Positions 60,122-64,000 of a stretch of DNA of 64,000 bases are shown here, one piece after another (the stretch's first letter is position 1; every line of letters starts with the position of its first letter). Source of the DNA: Desulfobulbaceae bacterium UBA2273 (GTDB lineage Bacteria > Desulfobacterota > Desulfobulbia > Desulfobulbales > Desulfurivibrionaceae); contig DDWZ01000015.1 of NCBI GenBank assembly GCA_002347095.1, positions 1-64,000 on the forward strand, read 5' to 3'. The position numbers and the translations under genes were made by a program. The notes under the pieces were generated by a model. The model made no database searches. It was not told where the DNA came from and worked only from the letters and a program-made list of their open reading frames with translations.

Positions 60122-60262
60122 CATCTCCTTACAGCAAGGCCTGTATTGCGTATTTTTACCCCCGGTGGTATAGGCTATTCCGTGATCATGCAGAAGAGGA
60201 ATCGCCGGATCGGCGCCACGCATGCCGCGGATCAATTGTTTTCCCAGGACTGAGGCGATACT

Positions 60263-60622
60263 GTGGGCCATTTGTTTCTCGAAAGCGAAACGAGACAATT
60301 GCAAAAAGACGAAATAGCCGGCCGGGTGACAACGGATAGGCAATCGTCTTGGTTTTCCGGCCACTTTCCCGACAACCCCATCCTGCCCGGAATCGCCCAA
60401 TTAAAAATGGTGGCCGACCTTATTGCCGCCTCCAGGGACGACGGCAGGCACATGACCGGATTGAGCCGGGTCAAGTTCAGAAAGATCGTGAAACCCGGGG
60501 AAATACTTGACATTTTCGCCACATTCGTCCAAATAAAAGAGCAATATGTGTTCCGGATAACCAGCGGCACTGACGAGGTTTGTTCCGGGGTGATACTTTT
60601 TGCCAAGAAAAATACACTATAG
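60263..60622 (+). CDS. Hot-dog-fold dehydratase-like protein lacking the usual glutamate
   Basis: A 119-residue hot-dog protein with a GTG start at 60263 preceded by GAGGCG. The catalytic histidine is in SWFSGHFPDNPILPGIAQLKM (about residue 33), but the glutamate that FabZ carries after the PG turn is replaced by lysine (PGIAQLKMVADL). It may act as an isomerase, thioesterase or partner subunit, or use another acid. It is followed 8 bases later by an ACP gene in the same operon. Confidence 0.82.
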   Translation: MGHLFLESETRQLQKDEIAGRVTTDRQSSWFSGHFPDNPILPGIAQLKMVADLIAASRDDGRHMTGLSRVKFRKIVKPGEILDIFATFVQIKEQYVFRITSGTDEVCSGVILFAKKNTL

Positions 60623-60630
60623 AGACTTCC

Positions 60631-60897
60631 ATGACCAACGACCCTACCCAGACCATTACCCGGATCGCCGAAATTATCATCAATGCCTTGCAACTGGAAG
60701 ATGTTACCCCCCAGACCTTTGATCCGGACCTGGATCTGGTGGACGAGGTGGGCATTGATTCCATGGATCTGGCGACCATTGCCCTGGTCCTCCGGGACGA
60801 ATACGGCATCCGGATCGATGAAGACGATTATCCCAAGCTGACCACGGTCCGGATCATCGCCGAATACATCAACACCAAATTGACCAGTGGCGAATAA
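60631..60897 (+). CDS. Acyl carrier protein (fourth of four)
   Basis: An 88-residue acyl carrier protein starting at ATG 60631 (MTNDPTQTITRIAEIIINAL). The phosphopantetheine serine is in VGIDSMDLATIALVLRDEYG (DSM, about residue 44). It is placed between the dehydratase-like gene (gap 8) and a radical SAM gene whose GTG start directly follows its stop codon. Its length and motif suit a normal discrete ACP. Confidence 0.93.
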   Translation: MTNDPTQTITRIAEIIINALQLEDVTPQTFDPDLDLVDEVGIDSMDLATIALVLRDEYGIRIDEDDYPKLTTVRIIAEYINTKLTSGE

Positions 60898-61953
60898 GTG
60901 ATCGTACCGGCCAGGGAGTATAAATTCTCCGAGATCATAGCGGACCCGGTTATCAGGGAACGATGGGATAAAGTTCGGAGGTATTTCTTTCTCCGCGAAT
61001 CCACGTACGACATGAGCAACCGCTGCAATATCCGCTGCGAAGGCTGCTATTACTTTGCCGGCGAAAAACAGTTTGCCGAGGAAAACCGCGATCCCGCAGC
61101 CTGGCGCCAGCTCCTGGAAGCGGAAAAGGCCCGGGGCATCACCTTTGTCGTGCTCGCCGGGGCGGAACCATCATTGGTCCCGGAGCTGTGCGAGGTCTGT
61201 TACGGGGTGATCCCCCTGGGCGCCATTGCCAGCAACGGCCTGCACAGCCTCCCGCAGGGGATAGATTATCGAATCCACATCTCGGTCTGGGGCAATGACC
61301 GGACCAGCCTTGCCATCAGAAAGGCCCCGGACATGCTGGTCCGGCAGATGGCAAATTATCAAAACGACCCAAGAGCCGTCTGGGTCTATACCTTTACCCC
61401 GGTCAACATCGACGAGGCCAGGGAGGTTACGCAAATCCTGGCCAAAGGCGGCCTGCGGATCACCTTCAATATGTTCTCCGCTCCGGTCGGCTACAAAGGG
61501 CCGCTTCGCCATACCCCGGAAACCCTGGCCAGAACGGAGCGGGTCATGACCGAGCTGCTTGCCGAGCTCCCGGAAACCGTGCTGTTTTCCCCCTACAATA
61601 TCCTTGCCCACACCCGGCCCCAGGGCCTGCACGAACTTTTTTCCTGTTCCTATCCCCGCATGAACCAGGCAACGGATATCGGCCTTGGCAGAACATTTCG
61701 CCAATACCGCACCAACCTGCAGTGGGATCGCGACGCGGCCTGCTGCGTGCCGGATACCGATTGCGACGACTGCCGTCATTACGCCGCGGGCAGCGCCGTG
61801 GTCACGGCCCGAATGTACCGCCACGCCACGGATCCGTTGACCTTTTCCGCTTGGCTTGACTATGTTGACACCTACCTGGCTGTCTGGGTTAAAGGGTATG
61901 AAAAAGGCCCCAACCTCTGCGACGCGCCGGTTATTCCCCCTCCAAACCAATGA
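60898..61953 (+). CDS. Radical SAM protein without B12 domain (6)
   Basis: A 351-residue enzyme with a GTG start at 60898, immediately after the ACP stop. The radical SAM motif is CNIRCEGC (about residue 43), with DMSNR before it. Cysteines near the C-terminus (CCVPDTDCDDCRHYAAGSAV) may bind a second cluster. The neighbour at 61973-62971 has the same layout and similar sequence (CNLRCKGC and CCTSETRDCATCKDGAAH), so the two are likely tandem paralogues. No B12 domain is present. It may act on the ACP-bound chain. Confidence 0.88.
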   Translation: MIVPAREYKFSEIIADPVIRERWDKVRRYFFLRESTYDMSNRCNIRCEGCYYFAGEKQFAEENRDPAAWRQLLEAEKARGITFVVLAGAEPSLVPELCEVCYGVIPLGAIASNGLHSLPQGIDYRIHISVWGNDRTSLAIRKAPDMLVRQMANYQNDPRAVWVYTFTPVNIDEAREVTQILAKGGLRITFNMFSAPVGYKGPLRHTPETLARTERVMTELLAELPETVLFSPYNILAHTRPQGLHELFSCSYPRMNQATDIGLGRTFRQYRTNLQWDRDAACCVPDTDCDDCRHYAAGSAVVTARMYRHATDPLTFSAWLDYVDTYLAVWVKGYEKGPNLCDAPVIPPPNQ

Positions 61954-61972
61954 GTTGCCTCCGGTATACACC

Positions 61973-62971
61973 ATGAAAACCGTCAGTTCACTGCTCGATG
62001 CGCACTGGTATGAGCGCTATAAAAACATTGCCAAGCTCAATATCCGCAGTTCCATCTATGACGTCACCGACCGCTGCAACCTGCGTTGCAAGGGGTGTTT
62101 CTTCTTTTCCTCCGGCGAGCATGAGGCGGCTGCCGAGGAAAAGGACGTCAGTAAATGGCACGCTTTTGTGGAAAAGGAGATGGCGCGCGGGGTGAACCTG
62201 GCCATCCTCATCGGCGGGGAGCCCACCCTCTGCCTGGACCGGATCGAGGCCTTTTATAAGCGGCTGCCAACATTTTGCGCCACCAATGGGCTGATCAAGG
62301 TGCCGAGAGAGAGATTCCCCGACATGATGGTCGGCATTTCCTTGTGGGGCGAGGCAGAGGATGAAATAACCCTGCGCGGCAAGGATACCTTCAAGATCTC
62401 CAGCGCCAACTACGCCGGTGATCCCCACGCCTATTATCTCTACACCATCACCCCCAAACAGCTCGGCAAGACCGAGAAGATCATCAAGAAAATCGAAGGG
62501 GTCGGGCTGAAGGTGCACATGCAGCTCTTGTCCAATGACGAGGCGGTGGACGGCTTTTCCTGGACCCCGGAGGAACTGGTCGCGGTGCGGGCGGAGATGG
62601 ATGCGATGCTGGAGGCCTACCCGCGCACGGTGATTTCCTCCAAGTATTACCATAAGGTCATCACCACCGGACAAATGCTGGGCAGGCCGTTCGGCTGGAT
62701 GGAATGCCCCTCGGTTACGGATACCATCGACAAGCGAGTTCCCCAGCCCAAGCGGCTGACCAATTTCATCCGCTGGGCCTCGGACCTTCAGACCGTCCAC
62801 CGCTGCTGCACCTCGGAAACCCGTGACTGCGCCACCTGCAAGGACGGCGCTGCCCACATGAGCTGGGTTATGGTCAACAAACGGGCGCACATGCAGAGTG
62901 CCGAGGAGCTGCAGAACTGGATCGAGGTGTACGAAATGTTTGCCAAGCTCTATCAGTTTATTCCCTGGTAA
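61973..62971 (+). CDS. Radical SAM protein without B12 domain (7), paralogue of its neighbour
   Basis: A 332-residue enzyme starting at ATG 61973 (MKTVSSLLDAHWYERYKN). The radical SAM motif is CNLRCKGC (about residue 37), followed by FFFSSGEHEAAAEEKDVSKW and ILIGGEPTLCLDRIEAFY. A C-terminal cysteine group (RCCTSETRDCATCKDGAAHM) matches the upstream paralogue in position, which suggests a shared auxiliary cluster. It starts 19 bases after the upstream radical SAM stop and precedes a ketosynthase gene, so both lie in the cluster operon. Confidence 0.88.
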   Translation: MKTVSSLLDAHWYERYKNIAKLNIRSSIYDVTDRCNLRCKGCFFFSSGEHEAAAEEKDVSKWHAFVEKEMARGVNLAILIGGEPTLCLDRIEAFYKRLPTFCATNGLIKVPRERFPDMMVGISLWGEAEDEITLRGKDTFKISSANYAGDPHAYYLYTITPKQLGKTEKIIKKIEGVGLKVHMQLLSNDEAVDGFSWTPEELVAVRAEMDAMLEAYPRTVISSKYYHKVITTGQMLGRPFGWMECPSVTDTIDKRVPQPKRLTNFIRWASDLQTVHRCCTSETRDCATCKDGAAHMSWVMVNKRAHMQSAEELQNWIEVYEMFAKLYQFIPW

Positions 62972-62985
62972 TCAGAGCCGGGCTG

Positions 62986-64000
62986 ATGGGATTAAAAGAC
63001 GCGGTCATTATCGGCTACGATGCCATTTCTCCCCTGGGTCATGACCTTGAAAGCCAATGGCAGCAGGCCCTTGCCGGAAAAAGCGGCATCACCCCTCTGA
63101 CCCGTTTTCCCCTCAGCGATGATTTCCCGGTCAGAATCGCCGGCCAGGTTCCCGCCATCGACCAGGCGGACTACCCCTTTCTCTCCGCCAGGCATCAAGC
63201 GGCCTGGAGCTCTCCGGTCTTCAAGTATTCCCAGCTCACGGTGGCCAGGGCGTTGGAGCGTAGCGGCATCGAAATCACCCCGGATCTTGCCTCCCGGGTG
63301 GCGGTGACCTACAGCTCCGCCATCGGCGGTCTGGATGCGGTACTGACCGCCGACCGAAGGATGCAAAGCCAAGGCAAACTGCCCCACCCTTACGCCAACC
63401 CCAATGCCTGCATCAACATGATCGGCGGCAAGATCGCCATCCAGACCGGGGCCAGGGGGCCGATCACCTCCACCATCTCCGCCTGCGCCACCGGGCTCAC
63501 CTCGATGATCATCGGCGCCATGTTTCTCGCCCAGAACCGGGCCGATGTCGCCATCTGCGGGGCGGTTGATTTCGCCCTGGTCGAACCGATCGTGGCCGGT
63601 TTTTACACCATGAACGGCGTTTACATCCCCAAGGATGAGCGGGAACATGATTTTCCGGAGGCGGCCAGCCGGCCTTTTTCCGCCAACCGGCGGGGCTTTG
63701 TCCTCTCCGAGGGCGCAGGAGCGGTGATTCTCGCCACCCGGGAATTCGCCGAGGCGCACGGTCTGGTGTATCATTGCGAACTTGCCGGCTGGGGAATGAC
63801 CTCGGATGCCCACCATTTTGTCGCGCCGTATCTGGAAATGGTTACGCAGTGCATGCTCGACGCCATAACCGATGCCGACCTCGCCCCCCAAGATATCGAT
63901 GCGGTCAACGGTCATGCCGCCTCCACCAAGGTCGGCGACCAGGTGGAATACGATGCCTTGCAGGCGGTTTTTCACCATAATCCGCCGCCGGTCTGCGCCA
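62986..64000 (+). CDS. 3-oxoacyl-ACP synthase (FabF-like), 3' end outside the window
   Basis: The frame opens at ATG 62986 (MGLKDAVIIGYDAISPLGHD) and stays open to the window edge, giving at least 338 residues. A ketosynthase fold with the nucleophile in STISACATGLTSMIIGAMF (Cys about residue 168) and the first histidine in VNGHAASTKVGDQVEYDAL is evident; the second histidine block would be beyond the edge. An acidic insertion follows NGVYIPKDEREHDFPEAASR. It is the second FabF-like enzyme of the cluster and the last gene seen in the right-hand operon, which continues out of view. Confidence 0.9.
   Translation, partial: MGLKDAVIIGYDAISPLGHDLESQWQQALAGKSGITPLTRFPLSDDFPVRIAGQVPAIDQADYPFLSARHQAAWSSPVFKYSQLTVARALERSGIEITPDLASRVAVTYSSAIGGLDAVLTADRRMQSQGKLPHPYANPNACINMIGGKIAIQTGARGPITSTISACATGLTSMIIGAMFLAQNRADVAICGAVDFALVEPIVAGFYTMNGVYIPKDEREHDFPEAASRPFSANRRGFVLSEGAGAVILATREFAEAHGLVYHCELAGWGMTSDAHHFVAPYLEMVTQCMLDAITDADLAPQDIDAVNGHAASTKVGDQVEYDALQAVFHHNPPPVCA

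Noticed and set aside
35230-62971. Calling the cluster a ladderane biosynthesis cluster outright
   Set aside because: The gene types match the candidate list, but no ladderane pathway enzyme has a sequence signature that I can verify here, and related clusters occur in organisms without reported ladderanes.
30313-64000. Calling the cluster an aryl polyene cluster
   Set aside because: No aromatic ammonia-lyase, MMPL exporter or aromatic starter-forming gene is in the window, and seven radical SAM genes and a DAK2-DegV fusion are not part of known aryl polyene clusters.
1-64000. CRISPR arrays, prophage or integrase genes
   Set aside because: I saw no regularly spaced repeats, integrase, terminase or structural phage genes.

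Overview
The window is one contiguous stretch of a GC-rich Gram-negative chromosome. It probably comes from a Desulfobacterota bacterium of the Desulfobulbales type. This is inferred from the gene mix: a likely selenocysteine-containing ArsC-like protein, a periplasmic multiheme cytochrome c, a membrane polyferredoxin beside a DUF362 protein, and many radical SAM enzymes. No 16S rRNA or other decisive marker is present. Two genes are broken at homopolymer runs (a G11 run and a G6 run), so indel errors in the assembly should be considered alongside real mutation.

0-20 kb is mostly housekeeping and envelope sequence. It holds a secreted protein cut by the window edge, a TPR lipoprotein-secretin gene split by a frameshift, a GNAT acetyltransferase, topoisomerase III, a phospholipase D-type lipoprotein, an RlmA-type 23S rRNA methyltransferase, a polyferredoxin and a DUF362 protein. 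It also holds a multiheme cytochrome, the candidate selenoprotein (in-frame UGA with a 10-bp hairpin right after it), a class A beta-lactamase-like serine hydrolase, a HesB/IscA protein and an MtfA-type metallopeptidase.

20-26 kb is a worn defence island: RhuM, a 3' remnant of hsdS, a DUF2290 protein overlapping a frameshifted UvrD-like helicase, HigA, a 30-codon C-terminal remnant of HigB, and an intact Abi protein that appears to have displaced the rest of higB. 26-30 kb holds an amidohydrolase, tRNA-Val(CAC), a DUF2058 protein, a SAM methyltransferase and a VF530-family protein.

30.3-64 kb, running off the right edge, is the main feature: a large lipid or polyene gene cluster. Chain-building genes are four acyl carrier proteins, a KAS III-like enzyme, two FabF-like synthases, one fused ketosynthase/chain-length-factor-like protein, a ketoreductase, two hot-dog dehydratases and an AMP-dependent ligase. 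Tailoring genes are seven radical SAM enzymes (four with an N-terminal B12-type domain) and a phytoene-desaturase-like flavoprotein. Transfer and export genes are a PlsC-like and an LpxL-like acyltransferase, a GT2 glycosyltransferase, a LolA-like carrier, a lipoprotein, an ABC-2 transporter and a PagL-like outer-membrane deacylase. A fused DAK2-DegV protein (FakA-FakB in one chain) lies in the same operon. The combination mixes the assembly and export genes of aryl polyene clusters with the radical SAM/desaturase gene set associated with ladderane-type clusters. It lacks an aromatic ammonia-lyase and an MMPL exporter within the window, and I cannot name its product.

The cluster is peppered with non-autonomous repeats: a 212-bp element with perfect 32-bp inverted ends, a 147-bp element whose second copy is split by an IS30-family insertion, and two elements carrying G-rich palindromes. 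These appear to have broken one ancestral minus-strand operon (about 55.8 down to 39.7 kb) into pieces.
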